A DNA stretch of 17,613 nt. It comes from Patescibacteria group bacterium (GTDB lineage Bacteria > Patescibacteriota > Doudnabacteria > UBA920). A program made the translations under genes and the position numbers. The notes under the pieces are model-generated. The model was given only the letters and a program-made list of their open reading frames with translations, was not told the origin of the DNA and did not search any database. Each line of letters opens with the position of its first letter. Positions within the stretch are counted from its first letter, which is position 1. The stretch lies in assembly GCA_023487095.1 (NCBI GenBank), contig JAMDEL010000075.1:1-17613 (forward strand). The letters run 5' to 3'. Of this stretch, positions 1-8,083 are shown piece by piece.

Positions 1-889
1 GGAAACGGTCACGCTGACATTCTGCCGGCAGGTTGTAATCAATTGGATAGACAACTCCATAGGTGAACAGGGTTTTAAGGTTTATCGCAACACAAACAAC
101 GACCCTGCATCCGCATCCTTAATCACACCCGCGCCAAATTTCATACCCTCTACCTCTTCAAATGCCACGGGTGGAAGCTATTCCTATACGGATACGCCTC
201 CGCAGAGCAACGTCATATACTATTACTGGGTGACCGCTTATACTGGGGCCGTGGAATCCAGTCGGGCGTCCGGAGCCACTGGCGGGATTAACAACACCAG
301 TTGCGATGCCAGCCTGACTTCTTCGGGCAAGGATATTATTTCCGTGAATCAGGTAGCCAATAACACCAGCGACTGCAGCACCACCAGCCAGTTCCCGGCC
401 AATGTCCAGTTTAAAGCAGGGGACGTGATTGGTTATGGGTTCAAGCTTTGCAATTACCCAACCGGCCAGCCGCTCCAGGGCGTGAATGCTGCGACTAGCA
501 TAGTTATAAACGACACTATGACTAATCTGGAAAGGTACGACAAGGCTTATCCCCTGACAGACCCGAGAGCTTGGAACGCTTCCGTAACCAGCGGTATTTC
601 TATCAACAAGATTGAGGTTGTTTCCGCAAACGAGCCTAACCGGATTCAACTCAAGATTACCTTAAACGGCAGCGTAGCCGGTAACAGCACGGAAAAACTT
701 TTCTTGTACGCTAAGACTGCTATGCCGACTGGTTATTCCGGTTCCTCCAGCCGTTTCCAGAATTCCATGCAGCTCACTTACGTTGCGGATCAGAGCGCTG
801 GCACTCCTGGTACAACGGTAACCAAATCAACCCCGCTACTTTTGTTTGTTAAACCCCAAGCACCGACCAAAACCGAAACTTCTCCGTAA
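1..889 (+). CDS. C-terminal part of a secreted FN3/Ig-like surface protein (5'-truncated)
   Basis: The frame is open from base 2 to the TAA at 887-889; the start lies outside the window, so only about 295 residues are seen. The first ~90 residues form a fibronectin type III-like domain ('DNSIGEQGFKVYR', then 'YYYWVTAYTGAVES'). It is followed by 'INNTSC' and a β-rich C-terminal domain containing 'FPANVQFKAGDVIG' and 'SGSSSRFQNS', ending in 'TPLLLF' and a short tail 'PTKTETSP'. The same order occurs, residue for residue in many places, at the C-terminus of the 1331-aa protein downstream, so the two are paralogues. Four cysteines sit at matching places in both copies, which suits an exported, oxidised domain. 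No LPXTG motif or C-terminal membrane segment is present. A surface or secreted role is inferred from the paralogue's signal peptide; the exact function is unknown. Confidence 0.85.
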   Translation, partial: ETVTLTFCRQVVINWIDNSIGEQGFKVYRNTNNDPASASLITPAPNFIPSTSSNATGGSYSYTDTPPQSNVIYYYWVTAYTGAVESSRASGATGGINNTSCDASLTSSGKDIISVNQVANNTSDCSTTSQFPANVQFKAGDVIGYGFKLCNYPTGQPLQGVNAATSIVINDTMTNLERYDKAYPLTDPRAWNASVTSGISINKIEVVSANEPNRIQLKITLNGSVAGNSTEKLFLYAKTAMPTGYSGSSSRFQNSMQLTYVADQSAGTPGTTVTKSTPLLLFVKPQAPTKTETSP

Positions 890-905
890 AATCTTGTAAA
901 ATTTA

Positions 906-946
906 AAGCCTCATTCTGGTTTAAACCAGAATGAGGCTTGTTTTTT
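906..946 (+). terminator. Strong Rho-independent terminator
   Basis: A perfect inverted repeat pairs 906-922 (AAGCCTCATTCTGGTTT) with 923-939 and is followed by G and six T (941-946). In RNA the central TTTAAA would form the loop. It lies 16 nt after the stop of the truncated surface-protein gene and ends that transcript. Confidence 0.92.
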
Positions 947-966
947 CATTTGAATTATGATATAAT
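938..966 (+). promoter_or_regulatory. Extended -10 promoter for the 1016-5552 unit
   Basis: The -10 is TATAAT at 961-966 preceded by TGA (958-960), an extended -10. A weak -35, TTGTTT (938-943), lies 17 nt upstream and overlaps the T-tract of the preceding terminator. A start near 973 would leave a leader of about 43 nt before the ATG at 1016. A second TATAAT lies at 971-976 but has no good -35 at normal spacing. Confidence 0.65.
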
Positions 967-1015
967 AAATTATAATAGGTACTGTAATTTGATATAAAAT
1001 TAAAATTAAATAAAC

Positions 1016-1537
1016 ATGGAAATTCCACAAAGTAACAAGAACAAGACAATCCTAATCGTGGTACTTGTTCTTTTAATAGTACTTGGCTTAAGTGTGTTAT
1101 TTAGGCAAGAGGCTTTCAGGCAATATGACCCCAGGACCTTGATAGAGAATAAAATCAACAAGATTCAGGAAGATGGGGTACGGCAACAACCTGAAGCCCC
1201 CGCTGTTGTTTCCGGTGTTCAGTTCGCATCATATCCGGATGATTTTCCAAAAGACCTGATGATTTTTCCGGCTAATTTTGAGCAGTCGCTCCGGTATAAA
1301 AATCCCCAAGGGGTTGAAGTGGTCTCTATAACTTACATTGTGCCCAATGGCCTACAGGCCACCATTGATATGTTCAAAACTTTGCTAACCCAGGCAAAAT
1401 GGACGATTGACCAAGAACCTGCGGACAAGGTTATGCTGCTTACGGTCTCCAAAGAAAAAATGCGCGCGGAAGTTACCATAGAACCAGTTGAGAAGGATGC
1501 CTCCAAGGTACATCTGCTGTATTATTTTCCAAAATAA
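1016..1537 (+). CDS. Single-pass membrane protein with extracytoplasmic domain, unknown function
   Basis: This 173-aa protein has a short basic N-terminus, one hydrophobic segment (about residues 11-29) and then an extracytoplasmic part. Residues ~30-65 are charged and linker-like. From ~70 there is a compact α/β domain opening with 'YPDDFPKDLMIFPANFEQS'. That opening and the later 'YIVPNGLQATIDMFKTLL..AKWTI' resemble the small envelope-protein domain in which an 'fP.dvPiyPga' start is followed by a β-strand, a helix and 'GW'. This is pattern recognition, not a confirmed match. There is no lipobox cysteine, so it is held by its N-terminal helix. No Shine-Dalgarno is seen before the ATG. The gene lies 19 nt upstream of the 1331-aa surface protein and probably shares its transcript, so a role in placing or anchoring that protein is possible but unproven. 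Confidence 0.85.
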   Translation: MEIPQSNKNKTILIVVLVLLIVLGLSVLFRQEAFRQYDPRTLIENKINKIQEDGVRQQPEAPAVVSGVQFASYPDDFPKDLMIFPANFEQSLRYKNPQGVEVVSITYIVPNGLQATIDMFKTLLTQAKWTIDQEPADKVMLLTVSKEKMRAEVTIEPVEKDASKVHLLYYFPK

Positions 1538-1556
1538 CAAAAACAATCCTTAACAT

Positions 1557-4500
1557 ATGAAAAAATTTCTTTCAAGCGGGATTTTTATAGCAGTTGTTTT
1601 ACTGGTTGGGGTAGGGGTGTTTACGTTCGCAGATAAAGCTCAGGCCTCTGATGGCACGTTCACTTCCTGGGTCAGCTATACTTATTCCCCGCCAACCGGG
1701 GGCTGGATTGATTTAAACAGCCCGAACCTGACCGTGCCATACGGCACTGTGGTTTTGCTCAAGTGGAACAACCGGTGGAATCTTTCTTCCGGTTGCTTTC
1801 CTGGGGCGAGTGAGCCGAGGTGTATTCCGCCGGAATATCCTTCCAGCGCCAACACGGTTGTGACTTGGAGGCAGGCGTCCTGCCCGGCGGGGGTAACCTG
1901 CTATTGGTATAGCCGCAGCGGCAATTATTGGCTAGATTGGGGTATTGTGGCCAACGCGACTTACACCAACACCATCAGTATGACATTTCCTGGGCCGGGG
2001 ACTTATACCATAGACTTTACGACCAACGAATACCCAACTGCCTGTATACAATCAGGTGGTACTTGTATCCCACCGACCAGCGGTAGGGCGACTATTACCT
2101 TAACCCCTCCGCCCAAGCCTGCCATTTCCCTTTCGCCGGGTTCGTTTTCTTTTTCCAATGTGGAAGGCCAGAGCGGGCCGGCGGCTCAAAATTTGACCGT
2201 GCGAAATTCCGGTGCTGCCACTATGAACTGGACAGCTTCTACCAATCAAGCTTGGTGCCATGTTTCGCCCGCTTCGGGCAGTCTGGGTGCGGGTGCTCAA
2301 GCCGTAACCACAATTTCAGTTGACACTCAAACCCCGGGAAGTTACGGCTGCACAGTAACAGTTAGTGATGCCAATGCGACCAATAATCCTCAAACAGCAG
2401 CTGTGACTTATATAGTGATTCCCAAGACGGTGGTTAATTTGTCGGCTTCGCCGACTTCAGTGGCATACAACACGGCTTCCACCTTAAGCTGGATTACTTC
2501 AGGCAATCCAACCTCCTGTACTGCCTCGGGCAGCTGGTCCGGTGCTAAGGCCGCCTCGGGCAGCCAATCCACGGGCAATTTAACTTCAAACCAAAATTAC
2601 ACTCTTTCCTGCAGTGGGCCGGGGGGTACAGACACCAAGTCTGTCGCCGTTTCGGTCGGTGCCCAGCCTTCCGCTACCATTGGGGTGAACCCGGCTATCA
2701 TGCCGGCGTTTAGCGCTGTCTCCGGCCAGGCTGCTCCTGCCCCAAAGACTCTGACAATAACCAATACTGCAGCTGCAGGCGCCAAAAATTTAAACTGGAC
2801 AGCTTCTACCAACCAAACTTGGTGCCATGTTTCGCCCGCCTCGGGCACCTTGGTTCCAGGCAGTTCAGCAGCTACTTCAGTAAGCGTTGACGTGCCATCC
2901 AACGTGGGGACTTTTAATTGTTCGGTCACAGTAACCGACCCGGCAGCTACCAATCCCAGCCAAGCCTCAGCCGCAACTTATACGGTCATTGCGGCCACAG
3001 CAGTTACCATTTCCGTATCGCCGCCTTTTATAGCGTATAACGGCAGCGCTACTATTAACTGGTCAGTTGCTGGCAATCCAACCTCCTGTACTGCCTCGGG
3101 CAGCTGGTCCGGTGCTAAGGCCGCCTCGGGCAGCCAATCCACGGGCAATTTAACTTCAAACCAAAATTATACCTTATCTTGCACGGGTCCCGGTGGCACG
3201 GATACTAAGTCAGCAGGTGTGACAGTTGGCGCCCAGCCGCCAGCCGTTTCTTTGAGCGTTGACCAGTCAAACATCAATTACAATGCGTCTGCTAACTTGT
3301 TCTGGTCGGTTACCGGCGGTGCGGGCATTAGCTGCACCGCTACGGGAGCCTGGTCTGGCTCAAAGCCTTTGAGCGGATCCCAGAACACAGGCAACTTAGT
3401 AGTTTCCCAGAGCTACACTTTGACCTGTACCAACAGCGGGGGGAGCAATTCCAAAACCGTAACTGTCAATGTTGGGCCGCAGCCAACCGCTTTGACTTTT
3501 TCCGCCGTACAAACCACCTTGGCCTACAATAGTTCTACAAATTTAAACTGGAGCACCACGGGAGCCGCGCCTGTTTCCTGCACAGCTTCTGGCGCCTGGT
3601 CCGGCGCTAAGGCCGCCTCGGGCAGCGAAAGCACGGGCAACCTGACTGCCAGCAAAACCTACGCGCTTTCGTGTACTGGCCCAGGCGGTACGGATACCAA
3701 GTCCGTAACCATAAATGTTGGGCCGCAGCCAATGCCCGGCATTTCTTTAAACCCGGGCAGTCTGACTTTTTCCGCCATCTCGCAAGGAACCAATCCCGGA
3801 CCTAAGACCACAATCCTGCAAAACACAGGCAACACAACCCTTAATTGGGTAACGGCAGCCACAGCCGGCAAGCCCGGCACTTGGTGTGATGTGTCTCCTG
3901 TTTCTGGCACTCTGGTTGCCGGTGGAACAGCAATCATTACCGCGACCGTGAACAACCCATCCAATGTCGGTTCGTTCAGTGATTGCGGCGTTACTTTCAG
4001 TGATCAGACATTTCCTGCGATCAACAACGCTCTGGGTTTTATTTATAATGTCACTCCAGGTGCTTGTCCGACGGCTTCAGTTCAGTCCGTGCCAGCAAGC
4101 ATGACCGTGGGGCAGACTGCCACGGCTTCAGCCCCCGCAGGTTTCACCGGCGGAACATTCCAGAGCAGTAACCCAGTCAGTGCCACTGTTAATTCGGCAA
4201 GCGGATTAATTACAGCCGTGGCCCAAGGCAGCGCCACTATTACGGGCTCAAATTGGAATTACACCCCTAATGGCGCGACTGGCTGCACCTTAAACGGCAC
4301 GGGCGCGAGCATTAGTATTTCTCCGGCACCGGTCTATGCCTACACGGTTTCTCCTGGCGCAGTGACTTTTTCAGATACTTTGCAGGGCGCGGCCTTGCCA
4401 GCAGGCCAAGCCATCACCGTTTCCAATACCGGCAATCAAGCTATGACCATAGCGATTTCCAAAAATATGGCTTGGGCCGACATAAACAAAGCTTCCGTTT

Positions 4501-5552
4501 CCCTGAATCCAGGCCAGTCTGATACCGTGGTAGTAACAGCTAACACCAGTTCGCTGTCTCCGAACACATACAACGGCGTGGTCAGCTTCAGCCAGGCCCA
4601 GGCAGGTGGCAAAACCTCAAACGTCAACTACACAGTTTTAATTTCAACTGTTTCTGACCCCACAAATATTAACGGGGTAAATACGGGTGTGGGTCTTGCC
4701 TGCGGACAAATCAAAGTCACTTGGACGGACAACTCAGTCGGCGAACAGGGTTTCAAGGTTTATCGCAGTACCATTGATAACCCGGGTACGGCTGCTCTGG
4801 CTGCTACCGTGCCTTCCACCAGTTCAAATATCACTGGCACTGGCTATTCTTATGTTGACACCTCTCCGCCGCTGCAGTACAACACCCCTTATTATTTTTG
4901 GGTGACAGCTTATACCAGCACGGGCATAGAGTCTGCGCGCGCCAATGGGGCAACCGGCGCCATTAACAATACCAGTTGCGAAGCTAATCTGGATACCTCG
5001 GATAAGGATATTACTTCCGTAAACGGCGTAACCAACGGCACTAATGCCTGCCAGACAAACGGCGAATTTCCAGCTAATGTCCAGTTCAAAGCCGGGGATG
5101 TAATCGGTTTTGCCATAAACCTTTGCAACACGGCTCCGGCTTCTGGCGGGAAAGAGGCCTCGCAAATTGTAATTGATGATACGCTCTATAATCTGGCTCA
5201 CGCCAACAGTGCCGTTGCAGACCTGACCAACCCGGCAGCTTGGAACGCAACGGTTACCGGTGGTTTGGCTATTTCGTCCATTACCACATCGGGAACCGAA
5301 CCTGATAACCTAAGGCTTCGGATAACTTTGAGCGGAACCATGGCAGGCGGGTCTTCCGGAAAGCTTATGCTCTATGCCAAGGTGGCGTTTCCTGTTAACT
5401 TTTCTGGCAGCTCCAGTCGGTTCCAAAACAGCGCAAGCATTAGCTATAACAATGGTGTGGTGCCAGTGAGTGTGCCTGTGCTTAAAACCACCCCGTTGCT
5501 GCTCTTTACCAGTGGTCCGACACCTACAAAAACAGAAATGCCGCCGCAATAG
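1557..5552 (+). CDS. Large secreted multi-domain BACON/Ig-like/FN3 surface protein
   Basis: A 1331-aa exported protein. Residues 1-30 are a signal peptide (KK, a hydrophobic core, then 'DKAQA' with likely cleavage before SDG). Residues ~31-188 form a Cys-rich N-terminal region with six cysteines. Then come BACON-like ~189-288, Ig-like ~290-368, BACON-like ~373-478, three Ig-like domains in a row (~482-560, 562-642, 643-722), BACON-like ~725-835, a Big_2-like domain ~836-925, a BACON-like domain without cysteines ~925-1030, and FN3-like ~1031-1135. The C-terminal domain ~1140-1331 ends in 'TPLLLF...PTKTEMPPQ' and is paralogous to the gene at the window start. Nearly every module carries one Cys pair. 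No sortase motif or C-terminal anchor is visible, so it is secreted or held by an unknown means. An adhesin or cell-envelope role is inferred. Domain family names rest on motif appearance and boundaries are approximate. No Shine-Dalgarno is present; the ATG is chosen because the signal peptide begins there. Confidence 0.9.
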   Translation: MKKFLSSGIFIAVVLLVGVGVFTFADKAQASDGTFTSWVSYTYSPPTGGWIDLNSPNLTVPYGTVVLLKWNNRWNLSSGCFPGASEPRCIPPEYPSSANTVVTWRQASCPAGVTCYWYSRSGNYWLDWGIVANATYTNTISMTFPGPGTYTIDFTTNEYPTACIQSGGTCIPPTSGRATITLTPPPKPAISLSPGSFSFSNVEGQSGPAAQNLTVRNSGAATMNWTASTNQAWCHVSPASGSLGAGAQAVTTISVDTQTPGSYGCTVTVSDANATNNPQTAAVTYIVIPKTVVNLSASPTSVAYNTASTLSWITSGNPTSCTASGSWSGAKAASGSQSTGNLTSNQNYTLSCSGPGGTDTKSVAVSVGAQPSATIGVNPAIMPAFSAVSGQAAPAPKTLTITNTAAAGAKNLNWTASTNQTWCHVSPASGTLVPGSSAATSVSVDVPSNVGTFNCSVTVTDPAATNPSQASAATYTVIAATAVTISVSPPFIAYNGSATINWSVAGNPTSCTASGSWSGAKAASGSQSTGNLTSNQNYTLSCTGPGGTDTKSAGVTVGAQPPAVSLSVDQSNINYNASANLFWSVTGGAGISCTATGAWSGSKPLSGSQNTGNLVVSQSYTLTCTNSGGSNSKTVTVNVGPQPTALTFSAVQTTLAYNSSTNLNWSTTGAAPVSCTASGAWSGAKAASGSESTGNLTASKTYALSCTGPGGTDTKSVTINVGPQPMPGISLNPGSLTFSAISQGTNPGPKTTILQNTGNTTLNWVTAATAGKPGTWCDVSPVSGTLVAGGTAIITATVNNPSNVGSFSDCGVTFSDQTFPAINNALGFIYNVTPGACPTASVQSVPASMTVGQTATASAPAGFTGGTFQSSNPVSATVNSASGLITAVAQGSATITGSNWNYTPNGATGCTLNGTGASISISPAPVYAYTVSPGAVTFSDTLQGAALPAGQAITVSNTGNQAMTIAISKNMAWADINKASVSLNPGQSDTVVVTANTSSLSPNTYNGVVSFSQAQAGGKTSNVNYTVLISTVSDPTNINGVNTGVGLACGQIKVTWTDNSVGEQGFKVYRSTIDNPGTAALAATVPSTSSNITGTGYSYVDTSPPLQYNTPYYFWVTAYTSTGIESARANGATGAINNTSCEANLDTSDKDITSVNGVTNGTNACQTNGEFPANVQFKAGDVIGFAINLCNTAPASGGKEASQIVIDDTLYNLAHANSAVADLTNPAAWNATVTGGLAISSITTSGTEPDNLRLRITLSGTMAGGSSGKLMLYAKVAFPVNFSGSSSRFQNSASISYNNGVVPVSVPVLKTTPLLLFTSGPTPTKTEMPPQ
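2502..2599 (+). repeat. 98-nt perfect direct repeat, copy 1
   Basis: This stretch is identical base for base to 3072-3169. It encodes the core of the first Ig-like module ('NPTSCTASGSWSG' to 'SNQNY'). The bases just outside both copies differ, so identity stops sharply at each end. Confidence 0.95.
3072..3169 (+). repeat. 98-nt perfect direct repeat, copy 2
   Basis: Identical to 2502-2599 and 570 nt (190 codons) downstream, in the same frame, within the second Ig-like module. A related but diverged version lies at about 3575-3650 in the fourth Ig-like module. Confidence 0.95.
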
Positions 5553-5562
5553 TAATTTTTTT

Positions 5563-5593
5563 AAAAACCCCTCTGCACCCGCAGGGGGTTTTT
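5563..5593 (+). terminator. Rho-independent terminator after the 1331-aa surface protein
   Basis: AAAAACCCCTCTGC (5563-5576), the loop ACCC and GCAGGGGGTTTTT (5581-5593) form a hairpin with one G-U pair or small bulge. A T-run (5589-5593) ends it. It starts 11 nt after the TAG stop at 5550-5552. Confidence 0.85.
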
Positions 5594-5620
5594 GTCATTA
5601 GGCAGAAAAAATGTTATAAT
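5592..5620 (+). promoter_or_regulatory. Strong extended -10 promoter for the pilin operon
   Basis: TTGTCA (5592-5597), a 17-nt spacer and TATAAT (5615-5620), with TG at 5612-5613 forming an extended -10. The -35 overlaps the last T residues of the terminator. A start near 5627 gives a leader of about 27 nt to the ATG at 5654. This is the best-matching promoter in the window. Confidence 0.85.
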
Positions 5621-5653
5621 GTTTTAACTGGACAAGAGATAAAAAGAAACAAA

Positions 5654-7456
5654 ATGAAAAAAAATTACGGCCATAATTCAGGCTTTAATATCATAGAGCT
5701 GGTAATTAGTATCGCGATCTTTGCTATTTTGGCAGCCGGCATGCTGGGGACCTACTCGGCGCTGTCTCAGAGCGTCAAGGTATCCAGAGAAAAGACGGTT
5801 ATTAACAGCCTGGCGACCAACTACCTTGAAATTGCAAAAAACATGCCCTATAACCAGGTCGGCACAATCAGCGGCAACCCGTCCGGGCAGCTGGCCGATT
5901 TTACCAATGCCATAAGCGTAAAAATTGAAGCCTCCACATACAAAATTTATTATGAGGTTACTTATATAGACGATCCGGCCGATGGTGTCGCGCCTACGGA
6001 TCCGAGTTCTGCAGATTACAAACAGGTGAAAATGAGTATTTTGAATACGACCACCAATAAAGTTGTCAGTTTTGTGACTGACATAATGCCAAAGGGCCTG
6101 GAGGGTCTGAATAACGCCGGGGCTCTAAGAATTCTGGTTATAGATTCTGTTGGCCAGCCGGTCCAGGGCGCGAGTATCCATATTGAATCGCCAACCACAA
6201 CCCCAACCATGATTTTAGACAGGACCTCCGATGCTTCTGGGCTTTGGACGGAAGTCGGCCTGCCAGCCAGGGTTAATGGCTACCATATTGTGGTCACCAA
6301 GGCCGGTTTTTCTACGGACCAGACTTATGCCTCTTCGGTTTCAAACCCCAACCCCAGCAAACCCGATGCTACCATCGTCAATGGTGAAATCACCCAAGTA
6401 ACGTTTATCATTGATGCCTTAAGCACTTTAAATATTCGGACACAGAATGACATTTGCCAAGCTGTTAGCGGGGTCAATGTTAACGTGCGGGGGGCAAAGC
6501 TGATTGGGACCAATCCCTCTGTTTATAAATTCAATAACAATTATACTTCCAGCGCAGGTTTAATCGCATTAAACAATATTGAGTGGGACACTTATACGCC
6601 TACATTGCTTTCCGGCCAGTCGTACGTGGTCAGGGGAACTTCCCCAATCCAAAAAATAGACGTTTTGCCCGGCACCACCCAGACTTTTACCATTATTTTG
6701 GACACTAATTCAACGACCAACAGCCTTTTGGTGGTGGTCAAGGATGCCGCGACCCAGGCCTCTTTAGAAGGCTCGGACGTCCATTTGCAGAAAGGCGGGA
6801 GTACACCGCAGGATTACTATGGCATTACCGGCGGCAGCGTTTGGGTGCAAAACAGTTGGAAAGGCGGACCAGGCGTGGTGAATTGGACATCCACCTCCAC
6901 CACGCGGTATTTTACCGATGACGGCAATATTGATGTTAACAGTAATCCGACCGGGGTGAGGCTTAAAAAAGTCAGCGGTAAATACAAGCTGTCGGGCTGG
7001 GTAGAGTCCTCCACTTTTGACACCGGCACTAGCGCGACCAATTTTACCACCTTGACTTGGGCGCCTACGAGCCAGAACCCAGCCACAACTTTGAAGTTCC
7101 AAATCGCCTCATCCAACGATATCAATGGCCCCTGGACTTACCTTGGACCTGACGGCACGGCAGCCACTTATTATACGGTTTCCGGAAACAGTATTTCCAG
7201 CGCCCACGACAATAGCCGTTATGTGAGGTATAAGGCCTATTTAAGCACCACTAACACCAGTAGAACTCCGGTTTTAACCTCCTTGAATATAAATTATGTC
7301 TCGGGTTGTTATACGCCCGGGCAGGTGTGGTTTGATGCCTTGACCGCGGGTAATTATTATACTTTGTATGTCAGCATGAGCGGCTACCAGACTCAGACGA
7401 TTAATTCTTTGGATATAAACGGCAACCAGAGCATTGAAATATTGATGACGCCGTGA
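5654..7456 (+). CDS. PilV-like type IV prepilin with large multi-domain ectodomain
   Basis: A 600-aa protein with a class III prepilin signal: a 10-residue leader ending in Gly10, then Phe11 (+1) and Glu15 (+5) in 'GFNIIELVISIAIFAILAAG'. A PilD-type peptidase should cut after Gly10, and the helix (~11-35) would pack into a pilus or pseudopilus. The pilin head runs to ~150. The rest is unusual for a pilin: three β-sandwich segments like carboxypeptidase-regulatory/PEGA domains (~155-245 'ILVIDSVGQPVQGASI', ~256-350, ~356-440), a discoidin-like segment (~444-548, 'GPWTYLGPDGT', 'SRYVRYKAYL') and a final PEGA-like piece (~549-600, 'FDALTAGNYYTLYV'). It is several times the usual pilin length. 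First gene of the operon; it overlaps the next by 4 nt. It is probably a minor or tip pilin carrying adhesive domains (inference). Confidence 0.88.
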   Translation: MKKNYGHNSGFNIIELVISIAIFAILAAGMLGTYSALSQSVKVSREKTVINSLATNYLEIAKNMPYNQVGTISGNPSGQLADFTNAISVKIEASTYKIYYEVTYIDDPADGVAPTDPSSADYKQVKMSILNTTTNKVVSFVTDIMPKGLEGLNNAGALRILVIDSVGQPVQGASIHIESPTTTPTMILDRTSDASGLWTEVGLPARVNGYHIVVTKAGFSTDQTYASSVSNPNPSKPDATIVNGEITQVTFIIDALSTLNIRTQNDICQAVSGVNVNVRGAKLIGTNPSVYKFNNNYTSSAGLIALNNIEWDTYTPTLLSGQSYVVRGTSPIQKIDVLPGTTQTFTIILDTNSTTNSLLVVVKDAATQASLEGSDVHLQKGGSTPQDYYGITGGSVWVQNSWKGGPGVVNWTSTSTTRYFTDDGNIDVNSNPTGVRLKKVSGKYKLSGWVESSTFDTGTSATNFTTLTWAPTSQNPATTLKFQIASSNDINGPWTYLGPDGTAATYYTVSGNSISSAHDNSRYVRYKAYLSTTNTSRTPVLTSLNINYVSGCYTPGQVWFDALTAGNYYTLYVSMSGYQTQTINSLDINGNQSIEILMTP

Positions 7457-8082
7457 AAATTTCCACTCAAAAATTGAAGCTGGGCTTTACTTTGTTGGAG
7501 GTGATTATTGCCGTATTCATTTTTAGCATGATTGCTTATGGCATAATTTTTTTAATGTCTAACATCCTGACTTCGGCGAGCGGGCAGACGACAATCCTGG
7601 CCGATACTGACCAGGCCAGAAAACTGGCCTTCAGAATAGCCAGTGAACTTAGGAACGCCACCTATGGCAGTGACGGCGGCTACCCTTTGAATACCGCCGG
7701 AGACCAACAGGTGGTTTTCTATTCCAACGCCGACACTTCCGACACTAATCCGGAAAGAATCAGGTATTTTGTCCAAAACGGCAAGCTCTACGAGGGGATT
7801 ACAAAATGGGATGGCGCCGCGTATGATCTGGCAAAAGAGCAGACAAATGCTGTCCAAAATAATCTGGGTAATGGCGCAACGCCATTGTTTTACTATTACG
7901 ATGAAACTTATACTGGCTCTTCCACCCAGGCGTCGTTGCCCCAGCCCGTGAGCATCTTGCAGGTTAGGCACGTCAAACTGAATCTCCAAATTTTCAATGT
8001 GGCGGGCGCCACCAGGACCCAAACTTACACCATAACCTCCAGTGCCACTATGCGGAACTTAAAAACCAATTTGGGCAATTAG
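7453..8082 (+). CDS. PilW/GspJ-like minor type IV prepilin
   Basis: A 209-aa protein with a textbook prepilin signal: an 11-residue basic leader ending in Gly11, then 'FTLLEVIIAVFIFSM' with Glu16 at +5. The hydrophobic helix runs to ~40. The rest ('DTDQARKLAFRIASELRNATYG', 'ERIRYFVQNGKLYEGIT') follows the PilW/GspJ pattern of a helix followed by β-strands. The GTG start at 7453 overlaps the upstream TGA as GTGA, suggesting translational coupling; the leader and +5 Glu fix this start. Its role is inferred as priming or capping a pilus or secretion pseudopilus with the flanking pilin-like proteins. No pilus ATPase or assembly gene is visible in the window. Confidence 0.88.
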   Translation: MKISTQKLKLGFTLLEVIIAVFIFSMIAYGIIFLMSNILTSASGQTTILADTDQARKLAFRIASELRNATYGSDGGYPLNTAGDQQVVFYSNADTSDTNPERIRYFVQNGKLYEGITKWDGAAYDLAKEQTNAVQNNLGNGATPLFYYYDETYTGSSTQASLPQPVSILQVRHVKLNLQIFNVAGATRTQTYTITSSATMRNLKTNLGN

Positions 8083-8083
8083 T

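Larger units (their letters stand above)
2121..3236 (+). repeat. Tandem in-frame duplication of a BACON-like + Ig-like module
   Basis: Residues ~189-368 and ~373-558 of the 1331-aa protein are two copies of the same two-domain block, about 190 codons apart. Both BACON-like halves share 'NWTASTNQ.WCHVSPASG', and both Ig-like halves share 'TSCTASGSWSGAKAASG'. In DNA, AACTGGACAGCTTCTACCAA recurs at 2226-2245 and 2793-2812 (567 nt apart), and a 98-nt exact copy recurs 570 nt apart. The rest of the block has diverged. Confidence 0.9.

Noticed and set aside
4824..5201. Minus-strand open frames opposite the surface, pilin and enzyme genes
   Set aside because: They lie antisense to well-supported genes, mirror their codon pattern, overlap one another, and show no family motifs, promoters or start sites of their own.
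7454..7456. TGA read as glycine (alternative code)
   Set aside because: The stop is followed at once by a clear prepilin gene overlapping as GTGA, and the long genes contain no in-frame TGA.
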